Counted from the stretch's first letter, positions 44,023 through 52,931 are shown. The stretch is DNA of 64,000 nucleotides from Rhizorhabdus dicambivorans (GCF_002355275.1 NZ_CP023449.1:372001-436000); one strand, 5' to 3'. The notes: a model not told the origin generated them from the letters alone. Numbers and translations are program-made.

Positions 44023-44660
44023 TCGCACTGTTCCTCTCGGCCTTCGTCACCCTGTTCGTGGTGATCGATCCTCCGGGCTGCGCGCCGATCTTCGCCAGCC
44101 TGACCCGCGACGCGCCCGATCGGCAGCGCCGCGCCATGGCGATCCGCTCGACCGGCATCGCCACGGTGCTGCTGTTCCTGTTCGCGCTGGTGGGGGAGAA
44201 GCTGCTCGACACGCTGGGCATCAGCCTCGACGCGTTCCGTATCGCGGGCGGCATCATGCTGTTCCTGATCGCGCTGGAGATGGTGTTCGAGAAGCGCACC
44301 GAACGGCGCGAGGGCCGCGCCGACGAGATCAGCCGCAAGGCCGCCGAGGAACGCCGCCCGATCGAGGACATCTCGGTCTTTCCGATGGCCATCCCGATGA
44401 TCGCCGGGCCGGGATCGATCGCGACGGTGATGCTGCTGGTGTCGCGCAGCCACGGTATCGAACAGACCTTGCTGGTGCTCGGCGCACTGGTGGTGGTGCT
44501 GCTGCTGACCGGCGCGGCGCTGCTCGCGGCGGGCCCGATCATGCGGGTGCTGGGGCCGAAGCTGGAGGCGATGATCACCCGCATCCTGGGCGTATTGCTC
44601 GCCGCGCTCGCCGCCCAGTTCGTGATAGACGGGATCAGGGCCTCCTTCGGCGTGGCCTGA
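44019..44660 (+). CDS. marC: MarC family membrane protein
   Basis: A 213-residue protein with six predicted helices: [20 protein letters not shown] at the start, [18 protein letters not shown], and [20 protein letters not shown] near the middle, all typical of MarC/NAAT. Despite its name the family is not proven to give multidrug resistance; transport function is unclear. It starts with TTG overlapping the folD stop (TTGA). Confidence 0.86.
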   Translation: MIALFLSAFVTLFVVIDPPGCAPIFASLTRDAPDRQRRAMAIRSTGIATVLLFLFALVGEKLLDTLGISLDAFRIAGGIMLFLIALEMVFEKRTERREGRADEISRKAAEERRPIEDISVFPMAIPMIAGPGSIATVMLLVSRSHGIEQTLLVLGALVVVLLLTGAALLAAGPIMRVLGPKLEAMITRILGVLLAALAAQFVIDGIRASFGVA

Positions 44661-44669
44661 GCCGGGCGT

Positions 44670-46484
44670 CTACCCGATCCGCCTCCACAGCCGGTAGGGT
44701 GAGTTCTCCGGCAGTTCGACCGGCGTCAGCCAGGCCGGCACCTTGCCGTCGATCAGCTGCATGTAGAATCCGTGCGGCGCCCGGGCACGATAGATGGTCG
44801 ATTCGGCCATGCCGGGGCAGAGCAGCAGCATCGTCGCGCCGCGTTTTTCCATCACCGCATGGGCGACTTCGGGCGACGCCGCGCGGAAGGCGTGCTGGAC
44901 GTCGAGGATCGCCTCGCCGTTGCGATGATAGGGGCCGGCGACCGCGCTGTGCTTGGTCATCGTGATCAGGCGCGGGCCCAGATCGATGAAGGTCAGCATC
45001 GTCGCGGCCGGCAACTTGTCGAGCTGCGCGAGCGCCGGGATGGTCGAGCAGCGTCCGGGCCGGCTGCCGCCGTTGCGCGTGGCGTCGGCCTTGTCCCTGC
45101 GCTCCTGCTTGGCCGGCTTGGGGATCATCGCGATGAACGAGGCCATCTGCCCCGACAGCGCGAAGAAGGCCGCGAGCGTGCCACCCACCCGCACCAGCGA
45201 CGATCCCGAATCGAGCAGCTTCGGCAGCAGCAGCCACCCCATCGCCGCCGCGCCATAGACGCCCATCAGCTGCGCCTGCGGCCCGAAGCGCGATTGCCAG
45301 AACAGGCCGAGCGTGGCGACCAGGCTGAGCAGCGCGATCGAGATCCAGGCCGGCGCCCGCGCGCTGCCGCGCGCGCGGATCGCGGCGATCATTGCGCCGA
45401 TCGTGCCGATTAGCGGCAGCCAGCCGGTCTGGAGCGCGTCGCGCCACGGCTTGGTGTAGAGCGGCTTCACCTCGCGGATGTTGACGAACCACAGCTTTTC
45501 GAGCTCGGGCGAGATCTGCTCGGGCCGCCCCAGGCATTGCGGGAAGCTGGCCACGAAGAAACCGGCGATGATCGCGCCCGCCAGCAGGAGCAGGCCGAGG
45601 CGCAGGGCGCGCGCGCCGGCCGGCAGGAAGCTCAGCGCCGTCAGCAGCGCGGCGGTCAGCAGCAGCGTCGAAAGCCAGACCGGCGACAGCACGTCGCAGA
45701 CTATCGCGCGGTTGTCGTGCGAGGCGAAGCCGCCGAAGGCGATCGCGCAGCCGCCCGCCAGGGTGACCGCATAGGCGCGCATACGGGCGGTTTCCCCGCC
45801 GTCCCACACCCAGCGCAGCGCGATCGAGGCGCCGGCCAGCGCCATCAGCGGGATCAGCTCCAGCCCGATGCCGAGCGAGACGGCGGTGGCCAGCCCGGCG
45901 GTGGCGCCGCCGCGCCGCCCGTCGCGATCGGCGAGGCCGGCGACGACCAGCGCCAGCATCGCCAGCTGCCAGCCATGATGGTCGATCCGCAGCGGCATCC
46001 ACATGAACAGGCTGGTCTGCGCGCACATCAGCACCGCGAAGGCGATCGGATAGGCGCGTGGGTGGATGATCCGCCGCGCCGTCAGGATCACCGCCCACAG
46101 CGCGGGCGCCAGCGCCAGCATCGGGGCGACCGCGCAGGCGATCCGGACCGCGGTGAACTCTCCCACCAGCGGGCGGAAGATCAGCAGCAGCCCCGCGATC
46201 GGCAGGTCGACGATCCGCGACCAGTGGATGTTCAGGCCGTCCGGCGGCGCGAGCTTGTGTTGGCGCAGGTCGAACCAGCCCTGCCCGTGGAGCCAGGCCT
46301 GGACCTGGGCCAGCCGCATGTTGTCATCGGTGTCGCTGAGCGCGAGCCAGCGGATCTGGCCCCATTTATAGCCGACGAAATAGACGCAGACGCCCAGGAA
46401 CAGCAGGACGAAGACGAGTCGCCAGCGGCGCTCGATCCAGGCCATCAGCCGATCCTCGAAGTCCTGCTTGTCCGCGTCCCCCAT
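44670..46484 (-). CDS. STT3-like GT-C membrane glycosyltransferase, paralog 1
   Basis: A 604-residue protein with a dozen or so membrane helices and a C-terminal periplasmic domain. The first periplasmic loop has LSDTDDNMRLAQVQAWLHGQ then HWSRIVDLPIAG; a later loop has MPLRIDHHGWQ. The acidic D-x-D-D motif after helix 1 and the DHH motif recall STT3/AglB oligosaccharyltransferases. It probably transfers a sugar or oligosaccharide from a lipid carrier. A second protein of the same family lies at 51.0-52.8 kb. I did not recognise a named family beyond GT-C; donor and acceptor are unknown. Confidence 0.68.
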   Translation of the reverse strand: MGDADKQDFEDRLMAWIERRWRLVFVLLFLGVCVYFVGYKWGQIRWLALSDTDDNMRLAQVQAWLHGQGWFDLRQHKLAPPDGLNIHWSRIVDLPIAGLLLIFRPLVGEFTAVRIACAVAPMLALAPALWAVILTARRIIHPRAYPIAFAVLMCAQTSLFMWMPLRIDHHGWQLAMLALVVAGLADRDGRRGGATAGLATAVSLGIGLELIPLMALAGASIALRWVWDGGETARMRAYAVTLAGGCAIAFGGFASHDNRAIVCDVLSPVWLSTLLLTAALLTALSFLPAGARALRLGLLLLAGAIIAGFFVASFPQCLGRPEQISPELEKLWFVNIREVKPLYTKPWRDALQTGWLPLIGTIGAMIAAIRARGSARAPAWISIALLSLVATLGLFWQSRFGPQAQLMGVYGAAAMGWLLLPKLLDSGSSLVRVGGTLAAFFALSGQMASFIAMIPKPAKQERRDKADATRNGGSRPGRCSTIPALAQLDKLPAATMLTFIDLGPRLITMTKHSAVAGPYHRNGEAILDVQHAFRAASPEVAHAVMEKRGATMLLLCPGMAESTIYRARAPHGFYMQLIDGKVPAWLTPVELPENSPYRLWRRIG

Positions 46485-46708
46485 CCGGTTGCCGATAGGC
46501 GGGCGCGGCGCCGCCCGCAACCGCGATGCGCGACCGCGCGCACGGCTTCGTTCGGGCTGCGTTCAGATTGGGCGTGTCCTACTGCACCCATCCGGCAACG
46601 GATACGCGGGGACCGGACTGGCAATTTCCACCCCTCGGGAGACGCTCCTTCGGGGTTCCCTTTCCCCGGGGAGCGCTTTCCGGGGTGGGGGGTAACCCTC
46701 TCCCATCT

Positions 46709-47091
46709 TCATGGGAGAGGGTTGGGTGAGGGTCTTCTTCTTTCCTGGGCTTCGGCTTGAAGTGCGCTCAGCAGGGTCGCCAAAACGCCTTCGAAATTCT
46801 CGATCACCTCGTTGTTCCAGAAGCGGATGACGCGATAGCCTCGAGTTTCGAAAAGGCTGTCCGGCGCGCGTCGGCTTGCTCGTCATGCTGCCCGCCGTCC
46901 AATTCGACGATCAGCCTTGCTTCGTTGCACAGGAAATCGACGACGAATGGGCCGATCGTCGACTGCCGCCGAAATTTGAAGCCACCAAATCGGCGCCCTC
47001 TCAGCGCCAGCCAGAGCGTGCGTTCGACGTCGGTCATATCGCGGCGAAGGCGCGCGGCGTGGGGACTGATCTGACGGCGAAGGGGATGCAT
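46709..47091 (-). pseudogene. DUF559 (Vsr-like endonuclease fold) gene broken by one frameshift
   Basis: The first 80 residues match DUF559: MHPLRRQISPHAARLRRDM, then ERTLWLALRGRRFGGFKFRR, then FVVDFLCNEARLIVELDGGQ, HDEQADARRTAFS. The matching then jumps to another frame near 46846-46854, where ETRGYRVIRFWNNEVIENFE and GVLATLLSALQAEAQERR continue to a TGA inside the left flanking repeat. One missing base explains this. The nuclease-like core (E-x-D-G-G-Q-H) is intact; without the repair the product ends after about 95 residues. The gene is enclosed by perfect inverted repeats. It could be a sequencing error or true decay. Confidence 0.78.
46713..46736. repeat. Left inverted repeat of the DUF559 cassette
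   Basis: GGGAGAGGGTTGGGTGAGGG followed by TCTT, the exact reverse complement of the right repeat. It also forms the 3' side of a hairpin (CCCTCTCCCATCTTCATGGG) that contains the gene's stop codon. Confidence 0.85.
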
Positions 47092-47108
47092 GGATAAAGG
47101 GTAGAAAC

Positions 47109-47132
47109 AAGACCCTCACCCAACCCTCTCCC
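47109..47132. repeat. Right inverted repeat of the DUF559 cassette
   Basis: AAGACCCTCACCCAACCCTC followed by TCCC, 17 bases upstream of the DUF559 ATG. It continues into a hairpin, CTCTCCCGC-GAAG-GCGGGAGAG. Confidence 0.85.
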
Positions 47133-47214
47133 GCGAAGGCGGGAGAGGGCTAAGAAGGGGGTTTCGCTCCCCGCTTGTCCCCCTCACGCTTTTGTGGAAA
47201 AGCGCCGCCATCCT

Positions 47215-47631
47215 ATGGCCGACACGCCTTTCCTCTCGCGCGAACGGATGGCGCTGCTCGGCCAGCTGATCCGCTATGCGATCACCGGCGTGCTCGCCTC
47301 GATCGTCAATATCGGCATCTATCACGCGCTGGTGCGGCTGACGGGGATGGACCCGAACCTGGCCTGGACCTGCGGCTTCGTCGGCGCGGCGGCGACCGGC
47401 TATGTCATCCATGGCCAGTGGAGCTTCAAGGGGCATGGCGGGCGCGACCGGCAGGCGATGCGGATCGCCCGCTTCGCCATCGTCTCGCTGATCAGCTTCG
47501 CGCTCAATAGCCTGTGGGTGTGGCTGCTCGTCCAGCATATGGACCTTCCGATCTGGGCGCCCTATCCCCCGGTGTTATGCGTGACGCCGCTCCTGGTCTT
47601 CTGGCTGAACCGCCAATGGGTGTTCGAATGA
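47215..47631 (+). CDS. GtrA-family membrane protein
   Basis: A 138-residue protein with four predicted helices and the GtrA pattern: LIRYAITGVLASIVNIGIYH in helix 1, then FVGAAATGYVIHGQWSFKG, a helix rich in serine and leucine, and a C-terminal FWLNRQWVFE. GtrA proteins flip or hold lipid-linked glucose for O-antigen modification. A GTG seven codons upstream is an alternative start. It overlaps the next glycosyltransferase by four bases, the usual gtrA-gtrB partnership. Confidence 0.88.
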   Translation: MADTPFLSRERMALLGQLIRYAITGVLASIVNIGIYHALVRLTGMDPNLAWTCGFVGAAATGYVIHGQWSFKGHGGRDRQAMRIARFAIVSLISFALNSLWVWLLVQHMDLPIWAPYPPVLCVTPLLVFWLNRQWVFE

Positions 47632-48605
47632 GCATGCCGCTCGTCTCGATCATCGCCCCCGTCAAAGACGAGGAGGAGGCGATCGCCCCGTTCGTGGCGC
47701 GGGTCGGCCAGGTGCTCGACGGGCTGCGTAACCCCGACGGCTCGGTCGTGGGCTGGGAAATCCTGTTTATCGACGACGGCAGCACTGACCGGACGATGGC
47801 GGCGATCCTGGTCGCGCACGATGCCGATCCCCGCATCGGCGCGCTGTCGCTGTCGCGCAATTTCGGCAAGGAGGCCGCGCTCTCGGCGGGAATCGACAAT
47901 GCGCGCGGCGCCGTCGTCATCCCGATCGACGTCGACATGCAGGACCCGCCCGAGGTGATCGGCGCGATGATCGACAAATGGCGCGACGGCTATGAGGTTG
48001 TCTATGGCGTGCGGCGCAACCGCATGACCGACAGCCTGCCCAAGCGGCTGACCGCGGACCTTTATTATCGCGCGCACAACTGGCTCTCGATGGACAAGAT
48101 TCCCGAGCATGCCGGCGATTTCCGCCTGCTCGACCGCAAGGTTGTCGAGGTGATCAGGCGCATGCCCGAGCGCAACCGCTTCATGAAGGGCCTGTTCGCC
48201 TGGTCGGGCTTCCGCCAGACCGCTGTCGAATATGACCGGGCCGAGCGCGCGGTCGGCACCACCAAGTTCAACTATTGGAAGCTGTGGCAGCTCGCGATCG
48301 ACGGCATCACCTCGGCCTCGACCGCGCCCCTGCGCGTCTGGTCCTATCTTGGCGCGATCATCGCGGTGGTGGCGCTGGTCTATGCGGTCTTCATCGGCCT
48401 GCGCACGATCATCTATGGCGCCGACGTCGCCGGCTATCCGTCGCTGATGGTGGCGATCCTGTTCCTCGGCGGCGTGCAGCTGCTCTCGCTTGGCATCCTC
48501 GGCGAATATGTCGGCCGTATCCTGGTCGAGACCAAACACCGGCCGATCTATATCATCCGCCAGCGGGTGGGCTGCGACGATGCCGACCAGCGGGACGCCG
48601 GCTGA
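47628..48605 (+). CDS. GtrB/DPMS-type family 2 glycosyltransferase
   Basis: A 325-residue membrane-bound transferase that would load a sugar onto undecaprenyl phosphate. The GT-A domain has PVKDEEEAIAPFV, FIDDGSTDRT (Asp49-Asp50 region) and DVDMQDPPEVI; then FRLLDRKVVEVIRRMPERNR and two C-terminal helices (AIIAVVALVYAVFIGL and VAILFLGGVQLLSLGIL). The ATG overlaps the gtrA stop. Together with GtrA it can make and move a lipid-linked sugar. Confidence 0.9.
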   Translation: MSMPLVSIIAPVKDEEEAIAPFVARVGQVLDGLRNPDGSVVGWEILFIDDGSTDRTMAAILVAHDADPRIGALSLSRNFGKEAALSAGIDNARGAVVIPIDVDMQDPPEVIGAMIDKWRDGYEVVYGVRRNRMTDSLPKRLTADLYYRAHNWLSMDKIPEHAGDFRLLDRKVVEVIRRMPERNRFMKGLFAWSGFRQTAVEYDRAERAVGTTKFNYWKLWQLAIDGITSASTAPLRVWSYLGAIIAVVALVYAVFIGLRTIIYGADVAGYPSLMVAILFLGGVQLLSLGILGEYVGRILVETKHRPIYIIRQRVGCDDADQRDAG

Positions 48606-49333
48606 TGGACCGCGCCACCTATGACCGGATGGCCGAGATCGACCAGACCCACTGGTGGTTCGTCGCCCGCCGCCGGATCATCGCCGCGCTGATCGAGAAG
48701 CATCGCCCGAAGCCCGGGCCGCTGCGCATCCTGGAGGTCGGCGCCGGCACCGGATCGAACCTCGCCTTGCTCCAGCGCTACGGCACGGTCGACGCGATCG
48801 AGCCCGATGACGGCGCGCGGGGCTTTGCCGAGGCGCGCAGCGGGCTGAAGCTGAAGGGCGGCTATCTGCCGGACGTGCCGCTCGACGACGGCGCCTATGA
48901 CCTGATCGTGCTGCTCGACGTGCTCGAGCATATTCCCGGCGACGTCGAGGCGCTGACCTATCTTCGCGGCAAGCTGGCGCCAGGCGGCCGCATCCTCGTC
49001 ACCGTGCCGGGCGCCCCTTGGATGTGGAGCGCGCACGACGTCGCCCATCATCACCAGCGCCGCTATACCGGGGCGCGGCTGCGCTCGGTGTTCGGGCAGG
49101 CGGGGCTGAAGCCGCGCTATATGAGCCATTTCAACTCGGTGCTGTTCCCGCTGATCGCGGCGGTGCGCGCGCTGGGCAAGCTCACCGGCAAGGAAGGCGG
49201 CGACGATGCGATGCCATCGAAGCCGGTCAATGCCGCGCTGGCCGCGCTGTTCGGTGCCGAGCGCCACTGGGTGGCGAGCCTGCCGGTGCCGTTCGGCGTG
49301 TCGATCGCGATCGTGGCCGAGCCGGGGGTTTAG
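48605..49333 (+). CDS. SAM-dependent methyltransferase (glycan cluster)
   Basis: A 242-residue class I methyltransferase with motif I ILEVGAGTGSNLALL (residues about 41-55), VIVLLDVLEHIPGD-type motif IV (LIVLLDVLEHIPGD) and LAPGGRILVTVPGAPWMWS. The N-terminal MAEIDQTHWWFVARRRIIAA is typical of methyltransferases in bacterial polysaccharide loci. Its ATG overlaps the previous stop by one base (TGATG), so it is in the gtrA operon. Substrate probably a lipid-linked sugar or polyprenyl-sugar, by context only. Confidence 0.84.
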   Translation: MDRATYDRMAEIDQTHWWFVARRRIIAALIEKHRPKPGPLRILEVGAGTGSNLALLQRYGTVDAIEPDDGARGFAEARSGLKLKGGYLPDVPLDDGAYDLIVLLDVLEHIPGDVEALTYLRGKLAPGGRILVTVPGAPWMWSAHDVAHHHQRRYTGARLRSVFGQAGLKPRYMSHFNSVLFPLIAAVRALGKLTGKEGGDDAMPSKPVNAALAALFGAERHWVASLPVPFGVSIAIVAEPGV

Positions 49334-49384
49334 GCAGGACTTCCGTCGTTCCCGCGCAGTCTCCGCCGAACCTGCGCGATCGGC

Positions 49385-50962
49385 TCATGGGATCGGGTCG
49401 ACATTCTCGATCTTGTAGAGCGCGCCGCGCTCGCCGCCGTTCCAGATCAGCTTGAGGGTGGGATCGTTGATCGGCCAGTGATCGCGCGAGGCGTTGATCA
49501 GCCAGAGATAGTCGAACGCGGCGCGCGGGAAGAGCGCGACCGAGCTTTCGATGCTGCGCGCGCGGGGCGCCCGGCAACGGCGCGGGCGCATCACCTGGGT
49601 CGGGTCCTCGGCATAGCCCTTGGCGGGGGCATATTCGATCGAGAGCAGCTGTGCGCCCGGCATCGTCCACTGGCCGTTGACGAAGGCCTCGCGCCGAACG
49701 ATCGCCATCGCGCCGAGATGCTCCAGGCGCGGCGATTCCCAGCGGCTCAGGCAGGGCAGCTCGACCAGCGCGAACACGCGGGCATGGCGATCGACATGGT
49801 CGAGCGCGGCGAGCTGGCCCTCCTGGAAATCGGCGAAGCCGGCGAAGCGGTCGGTCGATTGCCAGACCCGCACCCCGAAGACGAGCAGCGCGATCGCGGC
49901 GATGGTGCCGAGCGCGATCCGGTTGGTGGTGCGCGGCACCAGCCCGATCACCCCGATCGCGATGACATAGGGCGCCAGCCGCATGTCGGCATAGGCCGAT
50001 CCGATCACGATGCGCGGCATCAATATATAGGCGATGATCAGCACCAGGCAGGCGACGCCCAGCGTCCGGCGCATGTTGACGCCGATCTGGCGCCAGCCGA
50101 TTGAGCCGATGCCGAACAGCACCAGCAGGATCAGTACGCCGACCAGGATGATGTCGAACTCCATCCAGTGGGTGCGCAGCGAGGAGACGAGATAGACATA
50201 TTTCGCCTTCCAGTTGAACCAGTCGAGCGTCTCGCCCTGCACGTCGCCCGATCGCCACAGGATCATCAGCAGCATCGGCGGGGCGAGCGGCAGGCAGTGC
50301 AGCACGCCGCGCCACAGCGATGCTCCGAAGCCGCGCCCTTCGACGTCGCGCATCCGCACGATCTCGGCCGAGAAGGCGAGCAGGCCCAGCACCCCCCAGG
50401 CGAAACCGTGGCACAGCCAGATCACGCCGCCGATCGGCAGGAACAGCGCGGCGCGCAGCCGGATGCGGCCCATCCGGGCCAGGTACAGCCATAGCGCGAA
50501 GGCGTTGAGCGCCAGCGCCATGCCCAGCACATAGTTGATGAAGCCCCATTGGAAGGGCCAGCAATAGGCGAAGGGCGCCACCAGCCCGGCGGTGGCGGGC
50601 AGCCGGCCATGCACCTCGCGCGCGATCAGCAGCAGCCCGGTCAGGGTCAACGGCGGCACCGCCATCACGATCAGCTTCACCCCCAGTTCGAGGCCGAAGA
50701 TCTTCGACATCGGGATGATCAGCAGATCGACGCCGAGATTGCCCATCAGCGCCCAGCGGAAGCTGAAATATTCGGTGAGCAGCGGCGAGCCGGGATCGGC
50801 CAGCTCGACCCGGTAGCGGCCCATATGCCCCATCAGGTCGACGAGCGGCGGCACCTGCGGCTGGATCAGCGGCACGATTGCGATCAGCGCCAGGAAGGCG
50901 ATGTACCATGGCTGTGTCCACCAGCCGGGCGGCGGCGTTACGGGCGGGGTGGAGCGGAACAT
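49385..50962 (-). CDS. Polytopic membrane protein, possible GT-C glycosyltransferase
   Basis: A 525-residue protein with about ten helices and a soluble C-terminal domain of about 130 residues (from VFALVELPCLSRW to VDPIP). After helix 1 comes PLVDLMGHMGRYRVELADPG, whose D and E-D residues sit where GT-C enzymes keep their catalytic acid. I do not recognise a named family; similar proteins of unknown function occur in sphingomonads. It lies in a leftward run with the second STT3-like gene and the flavoprotein, which suggests a role in the same glycan pathway. Confidence 0.55.
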   Translation of the reverse strand: MFRSTPPVTPPPGWWTQPWYIAFLALIAIVPLIQPQVPPLVDLMGHMGRYRVELADPGSPLLTEYFSFRWALMGNLGVDLLIIPMSKIFGLELGVKLIVMAVPPLTLTGLLLIAREVHGRLPATAGLVAPFAYCWPFQWGFINYVLGMALALNAFALWLYLARMGRIRLRAALFLPIGGVIWLCHGFAWGVLGLLAFSAEIVRMRDVEGRGFGASLWRGVLHCLPLAPPMLLMILWRSGDVQGETLDWFNWKAKYVYLVSSLRTHWMEFDIILVGVLILLVLFGIGSIGWRQIGVNMRRTLGVACLVLIIAYILMPRIVIGSAYADMRLAPYVIAIGVIGLVPRTTNRIALGTIAAIALLVFGVRVWQSTDRFAGFADFQEGQLAALDHVDRHARVFALVELPCLSRWESPRLEHLGAMAIVRREAFVNGQWTMPGAQLLSIEYAPAKGYAEDPTQVMRPRRCRAPRARSIESSVALFPRAAFDYLWLINASRDHWPINDPTLKLIWNGGERGALYKIENVDPIP

Positions 50963-51014
50963 CGCCTTTCGCCCTTATGTCGGGCGGGGGGCGGGGGCAA
51001 GGGGTGCCGCGCGT

Positions 51015-52784
51015 TCAGTCCACCCGCCGCCACATTCTCAACCTGTCGGTGCCGAGCGGCACCGGCTCCAGCCAGGCGGGTGCCTCGCCCTTCAGCAGCC
51101 GTGCCATCAGCCCGCCGGGGGCCGCGCGGGCATAGAGAAGCGCCTCATGGCCGGCGGGATCGATCAGCAGATAGGCCATATGCCTGTCGCGCATCAGCCG
51201 ATGGGCTGTCCCGGGCGGGCCGAGGAAGGCGTCGATCACCCGGCGCATCGCCGCCCGCCCGCGATGGTGGCCGCTCGCGGCATAGCTGTGCGGGGTCTCG
51301 ACCAGCAGGCGCGGGGTAAGGTCGAGGCCGGTGAGGATGGTCGCGCGCGGCAGCCGGGCGAGCGAGGCGAGGCTGGCGCAGGGCGCCATGCACGCCGCCG
51401 TCTCCGATGAAGCATCCGCTACATTTCGGGGAAAGCCGGCCAATAGCAGCCCGCCGGCCAGCATCGCGCCGATCGGCGAAAGCGCGACGATCGCCGCCAT
51501 CGATCCGATCACGCGAAAGGCGGGATAGCGCCACGCGCCGACCCTGTCGCGCGCGCGGCCGAGCAGCCAGGCGGCACCGGGCAGCGCGCAGCCCTGCGCG
51601 AAGCCGCCCGCGCGCTGGACGAGCAGCGAAACGGCATAGGCGGCGAGCAGCAATCCGAGCATCGCCAGCCAGTTGCGCGCGGCCGTCCCATCGGGCGCCC
51701 GATCCGCCGCGTGCCGCCGGGCGAGCAGCGTGCCGGCGATGCCGACCAGCGGGAAGAGGATCAGCACCAGCGCGTCGCCCGGATCCTGCCGCCAGAAGGG
51801 CAGGCCCTCGCGCACCTTTTGATACCAGTGGTGGCGGACCACCGGATCGAGCTGGCCGAACGGCCCGGCTAGGCAGGCGGGGGCGGTGGCGGCGAGCAGG
51901 GCGATGCCGATGCCGCCGGCGACGAGCAGGCCGGCGAGGCGCGGCGCCAGGCCCGATCGCGCCGTCACCCGCACCGACAGCGCGGCGAGCAGCGGGCTGA
52001 GCAGCAGCGGTCCGAACCAGCCCGGGCTCACCGCGTCGCACCAGGGCTGGGTCCAGCCGGCGCGATCGTGCAGCGCCGCGAAGAGGGCCAGGGTGGCGAG
52101 GCCGAGCGCCGCGCAGAAGGCGCCGAAGCGGCGCGCCTCACCCCAGATCAGATAGCGCGCGGCGAGCAGCAGCGCGATCGCGGCGGCCATCGGCAGCGCT
52201 TCGAGCGAGATCGCCAGCCAGAGGGCGGTGGCGATCCCGGCGATCACCCCGCCGCGCCCCTGCCTCGGATCGAAGCAGGCGGCGATGGCGAGCAGGCCGA
52301 GCATCGTCTGCCAGCCATGATGGTCGATGCGCAGCGGCAGGACATGGAACAGCAGCAGCGGCGCGGTCGCCGCCAGCATCGCCGCGAGCAGCGCCACCCG
52401 GCGATCGGCGAGCCGGGCGGTGATCAGCGCCACCGCCGACAGCGAACCGGCGAGCGTGACCAGCGGCACCGCCGAGACGGCGATCCGCTCGGCCGCCCAG
52501 GGGCCGAACAGCGGCTGGAGCAGCAGGATCAGCCCGGCCAGCGGCAGATCGACGATCCGCGACCAGTGCATCGGCACGCCGCCGGGCGGATCGATGCGAT
52601 ATTGGGTGACGTCGAAGAAGCCTTGCCCACCCAGCCAGTCGCGGACCTGCTGGAGGCGGAGATAATCGTCGGGATCCCACATCTCCAGCCCGGCGATGTG
52701 CGGGCGGGCGATCCAGAGGAGGATGGCCGAGGCGAGCGCCCAGATCAGGGAGACGCCGAGGAGAAGACGGGGACGGGACATCAT
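51015..52784 (-). CDS. STT3-like GT-C membrane glycosyltransferase, paralog 2
   Basis: A 589-residue polytopic protein clearly related to the one at 44.7-46.5 kb. It has WDPDDYLRLQQVRDWLGGQG, then MHWSRIVDLPLAG and LPLRIDHHGWQT, the same three motifs in the same order and with the same spacing. The D-P-D-D acidic motif and DHH suggest STT3/AglB-like chemistry. Two consecutive ATGs can serve as start, and both touch a paired-palindrome repeat (GGGAG right before). Alanine- and leucine-rich throughout, with periplasmic C-terminal domain. Role inferred. Confidence 0.66.
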   Translation of the reverse strand: MMSRPRLLLGVSLIWALASAILLWIARPHIAGLEMWDPDDYLRLQQVRDWLGGQGFFDVTQYRIDPPGGVPMHWSRIVDLPLAGLILLLQPLFGPWAAERIAVSAVPLVTLAGSLSAVALITARLADRRVALLAAMLAATAPLLLFHVLPLRIDHHGWQTMLGLLAIAACFDPRQGRGGVIAGIATALWLAISLEALPMAAAIALLLAARYLIWGEARRFGAFCAALGLATLALFAALHDRAGWTQPWCDAVSPGWFGPLLLSPLLAALSVRVTARSGLAPRLAGLLVAGGIGIALLAATAPACLAGPFGQLDPVVRHHWYQKVREGLPFWRQDPGDALVLILFPLVGIAGTLLARRHAADRAPDGTAARNWLAMLGLLLAAYAVSLLVQRAGGFAQGCALPGAAWLLGRARDRVGAWRYPAFRVIGSMAAIVALSPIGAMLAGGLLLAGFPRNVADASSETAACMAPCASLASLARLPRATILTGLDLTPRLLVETPHSYAASGHHRGRAAMRRVIDAFLGPPGTAHRLMRDRHMAYLLIDPAGHEALLYARAAPGGLMARLLKGEAPAWLEPVPLGTDRLRMWRRVD

Positions 52785-52927
52785 CTCCCGTCCCGCCTGC
52801 GGGAGAGGCCGGGGGTGGGCGCGAGCGTAGCGAGCATCTTCGATCGTCCCGTTGAACTCCGTGAAGGGGCATCGAGCCCTTTCACTCCGTCACCCAACCC
52901 GGCCCCTCCCTTGAAGGGAGAGGGAGA
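52784..52927. repeat. Paired-palindrome repeat resembling the DUF559 flanks but without a gene
   Basis: The left arm (CTCCCGTCCCGCCTGCGGGA, then GAGGCCGGGGGTGGG) and the right arm (CACCCAACCCGGCCCCTCCC, then TTGAAGGGAGAGGG) are inverted copies with about 70 bases between them. The CACCCAACCC / GGGAGAGG core is shared with the repeats around the DUF559 gene. It fills the whole gap between the STT3-like gene and the flavoprotein gene. Confidence 0.7.
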
Positions 52928-52931
52928 GTTA

